From Hymenolepis diminuta (Eukaryota > Platyhelminthes > Cestoda > Cyclophyllidea > Hymenolepididae), in NCBI GenBank assembly GCA_900708905.1, contig CAADRB010000049.1, forward strand, positions 598,604 through 662,603: a stretch of DNA of 64,000 nt. Direction: 5' to 3'. Below the pieces are notes generated by a model. It was not told the origin of the DNA, did not search any database, and was given only the letters and a program-made list of their open reading frames with translations. Both the position numbers and the translations under genes were made by a program. This document shows positions 13,264 to 25,700 of the stretch, in pieces; position 1 is the first letter of the stretch, and every line of letters starts with the position of its first letter.

Positions 13264-14178
13264 AAATCCTGTTGACATGCAAAATTTTTTATTTCTTTTA
13301 AGCGTCTTTTCAGAAGAGTGTGGTTTGTTGGGCACTTAGTATTGTGATGGCAAGGAGATGAATTTTCCTTAATGAGGTTAACGTGTATATTCGTATATAT
13401 TAGTCTTCCAATAATGAAATTAGGGAATCATGCACATTTTGGACATCGTGCAACAGATGATAAAGCATACTTTTGGAATAGAAGTGAGTTCTGGAAGTTT
13501 CTGGGAAAACGATTTACCTTTCATGCTTCTAGATAGGTGGTATTACGTAAATTTTTCAATTGGTTCTGTTTACATTCCTTTTTTGACCAAACTGAAATCT
13601 CATGGAAATACAAGTAACCTCAAATTCACATTATTTCGGTATGGGATATCCCCTTTATATTGGAACAGCTTTTAGGTAATAAAAGAAACTGAGAGAATTA
13701 CTATTTTGAAGCAGCGCTATTTGTTTGAACATAAAAAGATATTTCAGATTGGAAATACATTCATCAGTGGTACCTAAAAATGGTGACTGCGCCATTCCAT
13801 TAATATAGTTTTTATCCCTACTGGCTAAAAGCTTTTAAACTATTTTCAAACCAGTCATCTTATTTCATAAGCATAATGACATTGACCAAATGAAATAAAC
13901 TGCACAAATAGTGTTCAATCGATGGTACACCTCAGACTAATACTATCATCCCTCTCTCTCTAAAATATCTCTGGAAATTCACGTATTTGGAAGAAAGAAC
14001 TTGAATTAGTAATACTTAATAAATCAAAATGAAATATGCATCCACGTAAAATTAGATAATCAACGCTTTTGTACATACATTTTGATGATTTAGATGCTAT
14101 TTTGATTTTAGCCTGCACTCCAAGAAAATCGAAAATTCCCCCATGGCCTTATGCACCTGGAACCATGACAGCTTACTG

Positions 14179-14294
14179 ATTGGTTAGCCGGATTGAAGAT
14201 GTAGCAATCGCTATTGGTTGGCACACGGGCGTTATCGCGCCCACCCCCTCCCGTTTAACCAATGGGATAACGGGAATTACTCCCCCTATTTTGG
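14179..14294 (+). promoter_or_regulatory. Isolated promoter-like module with CCAAT boxes and a perfect CArG box
   Basis: Two inverted CCAAT boxes (ATTGG at 14179-14183 and 14213-14217) and one forward CCAAT (14259-14263) sit in a locally GC-rich block. They are followed by a perfect CArG box, CCTATTTTGG, at 14285-14294. The order and spacing echo the actin promoter 2.6 kb upstream. No ORF of useful length follows; the first ATG downstream (about 14370) opens a ten-codon ORF. It may be a distant first exon, a non-coding transcript or a remnant of a duplicated actin gene. Confidence 0.45.
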
Positions 14295-15217
14295 AGTATT
14301 TGTGAAGATTCCACTGGAAACCGCCATACATAGAGAGAAGGCACCTTGAAAAGTAAAGCGTGGATATTGAATGTCATCTCTAAATATCACTGATGGACTT
14401 TAAGTGTGTTCAAAACATGACATTTAAAAGCAAATAACAAGCATCTCGGCAACGCACAAGGTAGATAAAACTCCAATCATTTGAGGAGGTACTAATTTTG
14501 AGTTATTACATTAGAGAATTAGCAATCTTGAGTTGCTTTGGTAGGAAAGTCGCTTTCTGCCACTCTTCTCTTAGTCGCCATTAACCGGTACGGTTAGTCG
14601 TCCCGTTATTTAGGATGAGCGTCGATTTGGTGACTTCTGACTGAATGAGTGTGCACGTTTCCCGCTATGTCATAGGTGCGTTCAGAAGGTAATATTGATC
14701 ATAGAGTTAGTCCCCACCTGATCTTATTGAAGTAAAGTCCGATTAATTTATTTTGAAGATAGTCAGAAAGTATAATGTGCTTTGAACATAGCCTTCTGCT
14801 CATTTTCAACAATGAATCAAAATGAGGCGAGAAACACGATTGTACCAAATCTCAAGTCATGAATAAAGGTAGTATGAACGAAATTGTATGCTAACTAGAC
14901 TTAGAAAAGACGAGAACATTCAGTAATCCCCATTCTGAATGTCAGCGGCAAAGATTATGAACAATTTGACTGTTGGCAGATTTTTCTGAAGAAATTTGTT
15001 GGCTGAAAAATCATCAGAAAATTACTAGATAATAATGAAATTCTAATTTAAAGTGGATAATGAATAAGAATTTTACTATTACCAATCAGAAAATCCTTGC
15101 AGCCCGCGATTGGTGCTACTAACGGTAACTCCCAACCTTATTTGGATGGATCTGCCTATTGAGAAAAGCAAATGAGACCATTCCTTATTATATGTCAGAC
15201 TTACGGGGTGTTCCCCG

Positions 15218-15277
15218 AAGGGTACCGAACCCGTGATCCCAAATTTAGGTGACGAGCACGTTAACTGTTGGGCCATC
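15218..15277 (-). repeat. tRNA-derived SINE-like fragment
   Basis: On the minus strand the segment contains an A-box-like TGGCCCAACAGTTAACGTG, then TGCTCGTCACCTAAA, then a B box (GGTTCGGTACC, plus-strand 15221-15231). This is the order and spacing of an RNA polymerase III internal promoter. The flanks do not pair into an acceptor stem, so it is not a functional tRNA gene. A tRNA-derived retroposon fits best. Confidence 0.5.
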
Positions 15278-17544
15278 AGTATTATACTTTTTACCGATAG
15301 CCAGGCGTACATAGAAAATTCTAATTAAAATAGTGCAATTAAAATGCGTTAAAATCATTACTGTTAGATAGCATGACCCTTTGATAAAGATGATCGGGTA
15401 CGAATTGGAAAGAGGAATGCATAGGTATCGATAATGATTTATGGGGAGAGGTAAGAGGAACAATTTAAAGTGGGATTTAGGATATTCGAAGTTGTCAGAT
15501 CTTGTCAGAACTGAGCGCAGAAATTGCACCAGGCGTCAACCTTCCAACAGCGAAGGTTCGTATTCACTTTATTCCATCATAATCATACCTTTGTGTTGAG
15601 TTCTGTTGCCATTTGTTAAAATATTTATGCTACCTTATATGGGCAAATTAGTCAGATAAAAAATTTGGGTACTAATACTTTCTGAAATAAATCTCATGTT
15701 TAGGGAGTTAAATTCAATTGCTCCTCTGGTCCACATTAAGTACCAAATTTACCCGAACTGAAATAGATGTTAACAGTGGTACAGGAAATGCGAATATTTA
15801 AATTTTAAACGATATGGGCCCTAAATCAAGCTTGCACGATGTTACCTTGTGTGACCCCATGTTAATGCTAAGATACTTGACATCCAGAGCTGTCCGTTTA
15901 TTTTAACCGTATAGGATTATTATTTTAAATTTGTCTTCACTAGTCGCATTCATCTCCTAATGACTGAAAGCATTACCTAATAGGGAACCAAAGTAACTGG
16001 CCAACATCCTATGAATATTGTGGACATAATGTTACTCATAAATCTGGAGGTGATTCCTTCTTGAAATTTTAACATTTAGACATTAAAAGTATGGACAATT
16101 TACTGCCAACGAAGCCAAACTCTTGCTACCTCTTGCTTCATTACTTACTTCTTCTTTCCCTTTTCATTTTCGCTGTTTCCTTAAAATTGGTAAATATTAG
16201 CACTATCAAGGTGAAGAGTAATAATAAATGATGTCAAAATGAATGCTAATGTCATAATCTAATGTATAATGTTCCCCCATTTTCAAAAGCGATAAAAGGT
16301 TCGCCGAACAAGAAGGAAGTCTTTGGTTTGATTTGGCCGTCATGGTTAAAACAGCTAATGACATGGATTCCTGCCTCTAGTATCGAAGATCCATATTTTA
16401 AGAGAATTCAAATGAAAATTGTGAAATGCGAAACTACCAACTTTATGTGAACGTTTGCCGAAAAGAAGGCAATGAGCTTAGGCTATCGACAGGATCACTA
16501 TTCCTCCGGAGTAATGATCAACAAGGACTTTCGATGTTCAATCCCAGGCTGTTTTAAGTCTTCTAAATGGCACATCTCAGAATGTCACCGTTAGTGTCGT
16601 TATCGGATTCAGTGCAAATCACTTTAAAAGATCGTTTGACAAGCAGTTGCATATGTTCTTTGGGCTAAGAAGAGAAGATTTAAATATCCCAATTCCCATC
16701 GACCAAATCCTACTCTTCTATTCGGCAAACTAATTTCTGTCTACTATAAATATGCATCCACTTATTCGATTAACATTCTGTATGCAATTTTTATTAATAA
16801 AGAGAACGTTCGCAAAACACTTTTCTCTACTGGGTTTTGAGATAATGAATGAATTTAATGCATAAAAGAAGCCATTAGAACTTCGTCTTTTTGTTTGAGT
16901 TGTAACAAACGGACTTGAAAGTTCCCGAGCAATTAATCATACGGAAGTCGAAAGAACTTGAATTACATGGACAAATGCCAAAACAAGAATGAAAACGGGT
17001 AGAAATTGAACTTCGAGAATTGGAATTAGCTAGTACCTCTCATTCTACAATACAAAGTGTAAAGTATCGAAGTATAGAATAAACAAGCTGTTTTAAATTT
17101 ATATCCATGGTGAAATAGACATTGAGCATAAAAACTACGACTGTTCAAAAGTTTAAAGAGTTCGGAGTATCCTTAAAATGGTAATCTCTGAACTTTTAGT
17201 AAAGAAAAATACTCAGTTTGAAGTTGCCATTAAACATTCTACCGGAGAACATTTATGCTTGTTAATTAGTGAGTAAAAATAACAAACCAAAAATAAAATG
17301 TCCGTTTATTTATGAAGTAAATGAATAAAGATTTGGATGTTAAGCTTTAAGTGAATAAATTATCTTTTATTTAATAAAATATGGTTTACAATTAAATAAA
17401 ACTTACTCGATGAATGCTGTCACTATCAGGCATGTCTAGTTGTAATCAAGGTCTTGAGTTAAAGTAGTGCTGGATGCGCCTTGCTAGGAGGACCAAAATT
17501 TAAAAAGTGAAGATGAAGGGTGAATAGGGCGAGGCATTGAGTTT

Positions 17545-17563
17545 GAGAGAGAGAGAGAGAGAG
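17545..17563. repeat. (GA)n microsatellite
   Basis: A simple GA dinucleotide repeat of about nine units, followed by GGGGAGAG. Confidence 0.9.
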
Positions 17564-17951
17564 GGGAGAGATAATTGCCACCTTTAACCCATCGGGCGTG
17601 GCCAAACTCAAACGGGGTAAAAATTAATTTCCATCATATTTTGGAATTTAATTTAGTCTTACATATCTCTTAGTCTCTTTAGAGCCTGTATCCATGTCCA
17701 CCACTCATTGTGACGAGATGCTGATTCATTTTAAATTCCCTAATTAGTAAAAAGGCACTTTGACATCACTCGGAGTTCATTGAATTCCCATTTTATCAGC
17801 AAATTCTTCTGCCAACGCGAATGCTTATTGAATCTAGCTAATTATTGAAACCCTAAAAGGGCTTTACGCGTTGGTAAACTATGCCTCAGAAACACCAAAC
17901 GAGAATATTTTAATACAAGGTATACATATTACCTTCTTTCATAAAGTATGA

Positions 17952-18110
17952 CCTTTCTATGCTGTGACACTGCTAGGAGGTCTAGTTCTGCTGCCAGAAT
18001 ATATCTGCCTGCTGGATATCACTAGACAACAGTTGACTCTGACTAAAGAGAGAAGGTTCAGATAGAACGCAGTTAACCCAAGATATTTTATTAATCAAAT
18101 GAAGTACAAG
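17952..18110 (+). repeat. Dispersed repeat family I, copy B
   Basis: It shares CCTTTCTATGC, AGGAGGTCTAGTTCTG, ACAGTTGACTC, AAAGAGAGA and TTTTATTAAT blocks in the same order as copies A and C. The 3' limit is unclear. No coding capacity is seen. Confidence 0.45.
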
Positions 18111-18957
18111 TTATCTCCACGTAGATCAAAACACTGAGAGAATGATAACAATTTCAGTCCTAAATAACTGTAAGGTTGTCTTCGTCTTGATAAGAATGAT
18201 GAATTGTGCCAATTTCAAACACAAGATTCTGTTTTATTCCAGTGTTCTTTTGCCATGGGAATCGTTGATTATAAGTGAAACATTTATCCAGTACGTAGCA
18301 AGGACCTGTCCCACGGTAGAAATATCATGGGAAAATCGTGACTTCTCGATTTTCATGTTAAGCGGCGTACTTTTCCATGTGAACTCTTCAATTTCAAAAT
18401 TGCGAAGAAATTGTAGGTGCAGCAGTAGTAGTATCAAAGTGAGAATCTGATGTCATTTACTATTTATTGATTGTCAGGATCCTGAATGATAACCAACCTA
18501 ATGTTATTATCTGAGAGATTGTAAATGAAGAGATAATTAAAGTAGTCAGACATAGTAGATTGAAAATTTTTTGACATTAAAGCCTAGAAATAAGTGAGTG
18601 AAACTGAAATAACTACAAAAAATACTCATGTGTATCAAAAAGTTTATTTAGAGGACAGATAACTATTTCAAATAAATGGTGGTAGTAAATGTATTTGAAG
18701 TTCAGTAACTCAAAATGAGATGAAGTTCCAATGCCGCTGGATAAAAATCTTGCAAAGGGTAACTCTTCATCGAGCGTCTTTTATCACTCACAGAATTCTT
18801 TTCTCATTTATATGCCAGTCATTACTTCATTTATTCATTCCTTCTTTTCATTTGAGCGGCATTTCAATCAGTATACCGGTGTTAGCTCAAACCATTTAGT
18901 GGTTTGTGAAGTGAAGTTATTTAGTCGACATTTTCTTCAACTGATTTTTTAAAGCAA

Positions 18958-19260
18958 GGCTATACTATACTGAAAATGCCTGGAGGTCTCTCTATTTGCA
19001 ACAATATATCGCTAGGCCACAGTTGACTCGGATCCAGAGAGGAAAAGTAAGACAGGACTGGTATCACTGCATAATAATTTATTGGCTACGCAATGGCTTC
19101 ATAAAGAAAAGTACACCGCAAGACTAATAACTGTCAAGATGTGAGAAGCGATTTGTGAATGAGTATTCGAGTCAAAGTGTGGGAATTGAATATATCGAGG
19201 CAAAACAACCCTGCGGCTTTGAGCTTTTTGTCATCAGATTTTCTTTCAAAAGAGTGCATA
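18958..19260 (+). repeat. Dispersed repeat family I, copy C
   Basis: It shares TGGAGGTCTCTC, CACAGTTGACTCGGA, AGAGAGGA and TTTATTGG blocks with copies A and B. Further downstream CCCTGCGGCTTTGAGCTTTT matches copy A (about 9138-9157). It lies only 0.8 kb from copy B in the same orientation. Confidence 0.45.
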
Positions 19261-22106
19261 ATAACTTTCAAATCCATTTAGAATGTATTAGTCCATACGT
19301 TCTGGGGTCTTCTACATTACAACATTCATTATATTCTTGGTATTTTTTCAAAACCTTACAATCAGTTAAAAAATTAATATTGCAAGGGTGCGCTTTACGA
19401 TATTTCGCGTAATTAGATAGGGACTGATGTCATGTCGGATTAACTGCAAAGCATCTCGTTAGCTCGTATTTAATTTGTAATTTTTTATAAGTTTTTACAT
19501 AAATTACCACTTTATAATTCAACTGACTATCATCTGAATAGACATAGTTTCAAACAGACAAGGAATTCCTAGGATACCATTGCATTTTCCGTTTGTCAGC
19601 TCAATTTTATGATATTTGTTATTGAATAAAAATATATGGACTCAAAATATCTTCCTAATCCAGTAAATTGCTAAAGACGGCAAATCTTCCAGTTAACTCC
19701 TTTTAACTATTATCTGGATATTCTGCAGTGAACCAAAAGAAGGACAATCGAATTAAGAAAATCCTGATCAGATTTTCAGAATCATGAATATTTGTTTTAC
19801 AACTGCCTTAGGAACATTATTTTACCATTTTATTTCGAATAATGAAAAGAGTGCCTCGAGCAAAAAATTTTTTTACGAATTATCTCTTAAAATTTGAGCT
19901 TTTGTACGCTTTGTTAAGTTTCCCAAATTATTATTATCAGTCCACTATATTTATAAATCACACAGATAGTATGAATTCTTAATGCTGCCCATATGAGAAA
20001 ATTGATTGGTTTCAAATTGGGTCTAATCTGACAACAAAAGTACCCCATAACAAAGACTTTCAACGTTGCACATTCAAGTTCCTCGTAGGGTTTAGTGAGC
20101 TCTTAAAGGAGCGCCATTTATTTCTTCGCAGGGAATCAGAATAATCGCAGGTGAGTTGCAGTCAATGATGCGAGATGTGAGGTCACCGATTACAAATTTT
20201 AGGTACGCCTTGAATTTAACGACCGAAAATTTGCGACAGTTTATGAAAAGGAAAATTCCAGAATATGGTCTTTCCGAGCAATGTGGTTCCAATTTACAGA
20301 ATGTTTAATTTCGGGATGGTTCGAAGGTGGTGAATTCGTTTTAGTTTTAATAAACAATAATGCTTCTAGATTCAAGCTGCGAGGGAACCTTCATGAATTT
20401 GAGTTCTGTGTTGCTTCCTCGGCGAGTAGAGGGAAGTGAAAGCGAGGATCCTGCCTTATTTCAGAATAGAACGATAAGTGGACGGGTTTGGCGTAACCAG
20501 GTAAGATTTCCTGGTTATTTAAAGCCACGTTCTTAGCAACTCTTCAAAAAACACGGATGAAATTTTTATATATTGAAAGGAATCGATAAAAACCTTTAAA
20601 AAACGAAGAAAAATTTTAACTTAATTTTTGTTGACTGCCAGTGTTTGTTTCTAAAGTAAATTATAACACTGAATTTAAATGAAAACCTATTTATTTTTCT
20701 TGAACGTGGGAGAGCGATCTAAAAGAACTTCATGAAATATTCAAAAAAGAGATGTGAAGTCCTTTCCTAACATGCAGAATCTTTAACCGAAGCTAACGAT
20801 ATTAATAGATGAATTTAAAATGTTAGTAAAGTAAATTTTAGAAAATCTTAAACTGCCGAATATCACACATCTGTAAAAGATATTCTTCCTTGTTATTCTA
20901 CTAAATTATATTAGTAGCAATGAATTGAATCTTTCGGAAATTTAAATTCGGCGGAAGAATTTTTCACTTGAAATTATCTCTGAAGATGCTTTCTGATTGA
21001 CGGTCGGATCAACTTAGCTTTGTCCAGTGAATCGAATCGTAAATTCCGACATTCAGAAAGTGCCCATAATGACTTCAGCGGAGCATATTCATCGAAATTA
21101 GATCGAACTGCGAATTCTTTTCTTTAAGGTTGCTCATAATTTAATAACTTAATATTAATCCATATAACCGCAATTTTTCTCTAAAATATTGTATATCTCA
21201 TACATTTTTGTTAAAATCCGCAATTTAAATAAAAAAATTCTAGGCAAATTGCTACTTTTACTAAAAATATTCATTCAGCGTAAACAATCTGCTTAATGAT
21301 TTAAAACATTCATTTCAATTGGGTATTGTAGGAAAAGAAATAAACGCTTTTGACCTTTAGATTAAATCATTGTGTTCAGTTTGGATTGACTCTGGCCACC
21401 CCGAGTACCCAATTAAGCTAAAATTGTTGACTATCTCAGCCTCGCAAAGGTTAAATCATGCGATCTACATAATATCATTTTAGAGGATTCTGATTTCTTA
21501 ATCTTTGGAGGAAAAATCGAGGCGAAAAAATTGACTATCACAATCAGCCAGTCGATCGATAAGCACTGGATATCGTGGATAAGAAATTGCTAGATACTCC
21601 AAGTGACAAATCTTAATATTTGAATTTTGGGACGTGGGCTATTCATTAAGTAAAGATCGAATCCTAAAATCAAATGAAATAGATCCCTCTGATACCTCGA
21701 ATTTGCTTTCAACATCTTTACGATTCCCTCCCGTCAATCATTTATTGAACCTAATGGTAACCGATTTCTTTTGCTCTCCCACAATGAAACTATTAAAAAT
21801 TTTCTGCTTTAACGTGGATTGCAATAATAATGCGTTTCCTTAGTAAAAATTAGAAAATATTAGGGGAATATGGTTTTATTTTGCCTTATTTGACCCAGTT
21901 AGTGAAATAGTTTCAAACGAAAAATCAAAATATTTTATTTTGAGACCTTAAACATTAATAAGATGGATAAATTACTTAAAACGCCACTTAAATTAGTAAC
22001 AGTTAAACTTCACGAATAAGAATTTCTTAAAAATGAATACATCCTGAAATATTATGCCCATGAGAAATTTTCAAATATAGTGCCCAAATATTGAAATTGA
22101 AACGAT

Positions 22107-22258
22107 CCAATCAAAACCGACCAGCACAATATATCAGCCAATGGCATCCCTAATTCAATTTTAGTGCATTTCCATTGCAGCATAAAGAGAACGCCCCAAT
22201 ATTCTGCTTCTACTCACGCCTCTCCTTGCACACGATTACACAACAGTCAACAGCCAAT
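22107..22258 (+). promoter_or_regulatory. Putative upstream promoter of the agrin-like gene
   Basis: CCAAT boxes lie at 22107-22111, 22138-22142 and 22254-22258, within 240 bp of the agrin ATG at 22348. No clear TATA box is seen. The clustering resembles that upstream of actin. Confidence 0.45.
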
Positions 22259-22347
22259 CAGATAGCTGGAGCCGAGGTATTGCATTTTTACATTGCAATT
22301 TCATTTGTCTTTACTTGCCTCCTAAGGGATCAATGATCTAGTCAGAA

Positions 22348-22705
22348 ATGCTCCCTAAATATCTCCTTTTCCTAATAACGATTCTTCCCCTTCTCCACGC
22401 CTACTCAGACATCAATGGAGGATGTTTTGAGGAACATGCCGATCCTAGAGATATAACCTTCAAAGGAGTCGCCAAAATCCTCACTGAAACTTTTGATGTG
22501 GACGTCAAGGCTGTAATCAAAATTGACGAAATTATCTCTGATCCTTCCAAAGCTCTGGCCTTTTATTCTGAGCACGTCGAAGCATACCTTCCAGGTCCAA
22601 TATGTTTATCCTACGTGACAATAGGAAAGCAACAAACTTGGACTGGAAATTACATCCTAGATCGAAATAAATTGAAATTCGTTGTGCGGATCGTTCGTCA
22701 ACCTA
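22348..22705 (+). CDS. AGRN: Agrin exon 1: signal peptide and NtA-like domain
   Basis: The ATG at 22348 starts [18 protein letters not shown], a clear signal peptide with likely cleavage near HA/YS. Residues 25-119 contain [20 protein letters not shown], a strand-rich stretch [12 protein letters not shown], a second Cys ([11 protein letters not shown]) and [12 protein letters not shown]. Position, a Cys pair and an alternating-strand pattern suggest the NtA (OB-fold) domain through which vertebrate agrin binds laminin. Sequence similarity is weak, so this is inference. The donor GTAAGT leaves phase 1, which fits the next exon 8.2 kb downstream. Confidence 0.7.
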
Positions 22706-25700
22706 GTAAGTCCATTTGCATGTGAGATTCATCTATTTATGTATAAATCATTATTTGATTTATATAAATCAAATAATATAAATCTGAAATGACAACCTCG
22801 AACTAACAAATGCCACCAGAAACTTGTAATCTGATTTAATAATATGATTTTGATAATTGTGCTTGAAGTATAAAAGTTCTACTATTTGTAATTACCTAGA
22901 GTGGTTATCATGGACATATAAGACAGAGTGAGGAACACGAAAATAATGCAATCAGCCAGAAACTGATTTCAATGCATATTTTTATCATGAAACGAAAAGG
23001 ACTTATTCAAATTAGGTAAGATTAACTTAAGAATAGGAATATTTACTGTCAGTAAACTTATGAATTCAAACTGCATAGTAATATCCCTGATTTCAACAAG
23101 ATTTTTTCAGCTGGGCATTTTGCAGTTGTCTCCTTAATAGGAAATGGCCAACATTTTGAGTTAATATGCAGCTAACGTAAATATTTACAAAAAGTTACAT
23201 CCAAGAAGTTAAAAAGAGCGCCAAATAACTAAACTTTAAATTTAGATAATGAAACTTAATAGTTGTGGGTCAACATAGAGGAAATTTGGCGATACTAAGG
23301 CCATGAAGGCATATAAGAAATGCTATTCATTTAGAGAAATTTCAGTCAGCAAAAATAACGAAATTCACTTCCTTCTCTTGTTTACAATGGGAAATATTTG
23401 CTGAGAGAGGGGAGAGGCAAAAGGCTTTTTGTGCTCGAACCCATCCGCCTCAATTTTATAATTAACTCAAATGAAATATCGCATGAGTTATAAGAGTGAT
23501 GGTTCATTTTAATTTTCTCAGTTTTTCAGTGAAAAAGAGTTATTTTTATGAGCCTATATAAATTACTTAAATATGTGAATTATCAGTAGTATCTATTTAT
23601 AAAGAGCGGATTCGGCTGTTTTATTGTAAGAGAAAAGTTGGATTAAGAGTGATTTGGCTTGGCTCCAGTAGATTTATAGAATCGCACACACACTTATAAA
23701 CTTCTCATTTAACTTTAAAAACAACGGAAGAGTAATAATATGAATCTCTTCTCTTTCTTATGCACCATTTTATTACTAAAAAATAAAATTATACCTTGAT
23801 AATCACTGAATTCAATTCAATTCAATTCAAGGAATAGGGAGAAGTATGACTTTATCGACGGCAACATACTGACTCCATTTCAGTTATAATAAAATAGATA
23901 ATTCCTCGGTTTTCTCATTTTCTTTATTTCATTTTATTGAGATGTGAATACATTTCTAAGGCAGGAAATATAATGGCACTTTAATTAGTTTTAAAAACCA
24001 AAATGGGCGGGTCGTGATTAATGCTGATGACTTATCATTTTTAAAAAAAGGTTGCGGATCTTATGTGAACCATGAAACTGATATATGTCGTATCAGTATA
24101 TCAATTTCAGTTTATGTCTCCAATAAGGACCTAATGACAGTGCTAATTGAAATGCACTGCTATAAATTAATTCACTCGATAAGATTCATTCATGGGAAAG
24201 AGGATGTCTATTTCCAAGTTAACATCAGACAAATGAAATGTCAAAATGTTTAAACTAATCAGATACGATCTCCTTATGCAACTGCTTTTGAGTTAATACG
24301 CCTCTATGATCATATATTATGGCAGAAAAATCAATTATTTTATTCGAACTGAGTTTGTCCAAATTTTAAAAAAGTAGTTTCTTTAGCGAAATTAGAGTTC
24401 CTATGAAAAAACTGCTTAACAAGGGATATATTAAATTGATCAATGGTAGAGGAAAGGGGAAAGTCGAGTGGATGCTGGGAGATTAATATCAGGTCACCAA
24501 AAGTGTCATATTATTTGGGTGGACAACATTTTGCTTAATAGGTATAAGTCAGATCCCAAGATCCTATGAATTCAGAGCTCAGTAAACGGATTGATTATTT
24601 CATCTAGAGACATTCAAGTAACTAAGATAAGAGGATTTAACGCAATGAAGGATGATGATCTTTTAAATTATAATTTTTCTGGAAATAAGTAAATTCAACC
24701 CTCATCGAAAACCCCATTTGTGATTGTGTTGTCTTAAAAGTTTAAGAAAAGCTCAAAATTTATCAGATGGCAAGCATTTATCCAAATATATGGTTTGAAT
24801 TTCTTTTGAAATATTCACATTTCAATATTGTCAATATTGTTTGTTGTCGAAACCATAGAATCTGTTAGGGTAAATGTAAATAACCTTTTTTAAAAGATGG
24901 CGAAATGTTGAATATCTTGAAAGATCATTGTCTCTTTTCAACCACTGGGAGAAAAAGCAAATTGAGGCGACACCACTAATTCTTCGTGACTAAAATCCTG
25001 TCAGTAAGCACTGGACATCGCAGACAGGCATTTGCCACGATCCAGGAAACAAATTCTGAAGTTCAAATCATGGAACGTGAATTGTCCATTTTGTAAATAT
25101 TGTGCAAATGAGGCACGTCTCTTTGACATCTTGATGTTGCTTTCAGTACATCTTGGGTCATCTCCTCTTTATCATTTATTGGACTCGCTGCCAGCTGATT
25201 TCAGTTGCCTTCCATAAATAAAACTTGCAATTTTTTGTACTATTTTGAGCAACAGTAATTAAATAACCCTTAATATTGAATGACAAATTCGTATTATATA
25301 TTTTGATTTCTTCCTTTTAATATAATAGTTAAAAGTAGATGTCCAAAATTGGTAAAATCAGATTTCAAAATAGGAAGATTGACATTATGGATTCGGAAGA
25401 GCATGAATTCAACGCGTATTAAAAGGATAAAAGTTAATTCATCGTATAGAGAAGATAAAATCAAGCCCACCAAATTTCCGAAAATTTTGATAATATTTTT
25501 TAATAGACACCGTATACGATGTTAATGTATAAGCAAAGAGGCAGAAATCAAATCTTGAAAAATTAGCAAAAATACTTTCAATGTTGTACTTCAAAACCTC
25601 GAAGACATCTCACCCCAGAATTCAGACTTTTGGCGCAATCGGAATAAATAAAGCGACTGATCACAGGATCACTCACAAACGCTTTCTCTTAAATGAAGTT

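Larger units (their letters stand above)
13264..22100. other. Gene-free spacer between actin and the agrin-like gene
   Basis: This is 8.8 kb without a supportable exon on either strand. It holds a promoter-like module (14179-14294), a tRNA-derived SINE-like piece (about 15218-15277), a GA microsatellite (17545-17563) and two copies of repeat family I (from 17952 and 18958). The rest is AT-rich sequence in which I see nothing. Confidence 0.6.

Noticed and set aside
15205..15285. Functional tRNA gene on the minus strand
   Set aside because: A and B boxes are present but the ends cannot pair as an acceptor stem; better explained as a tRNA-derived repeat.
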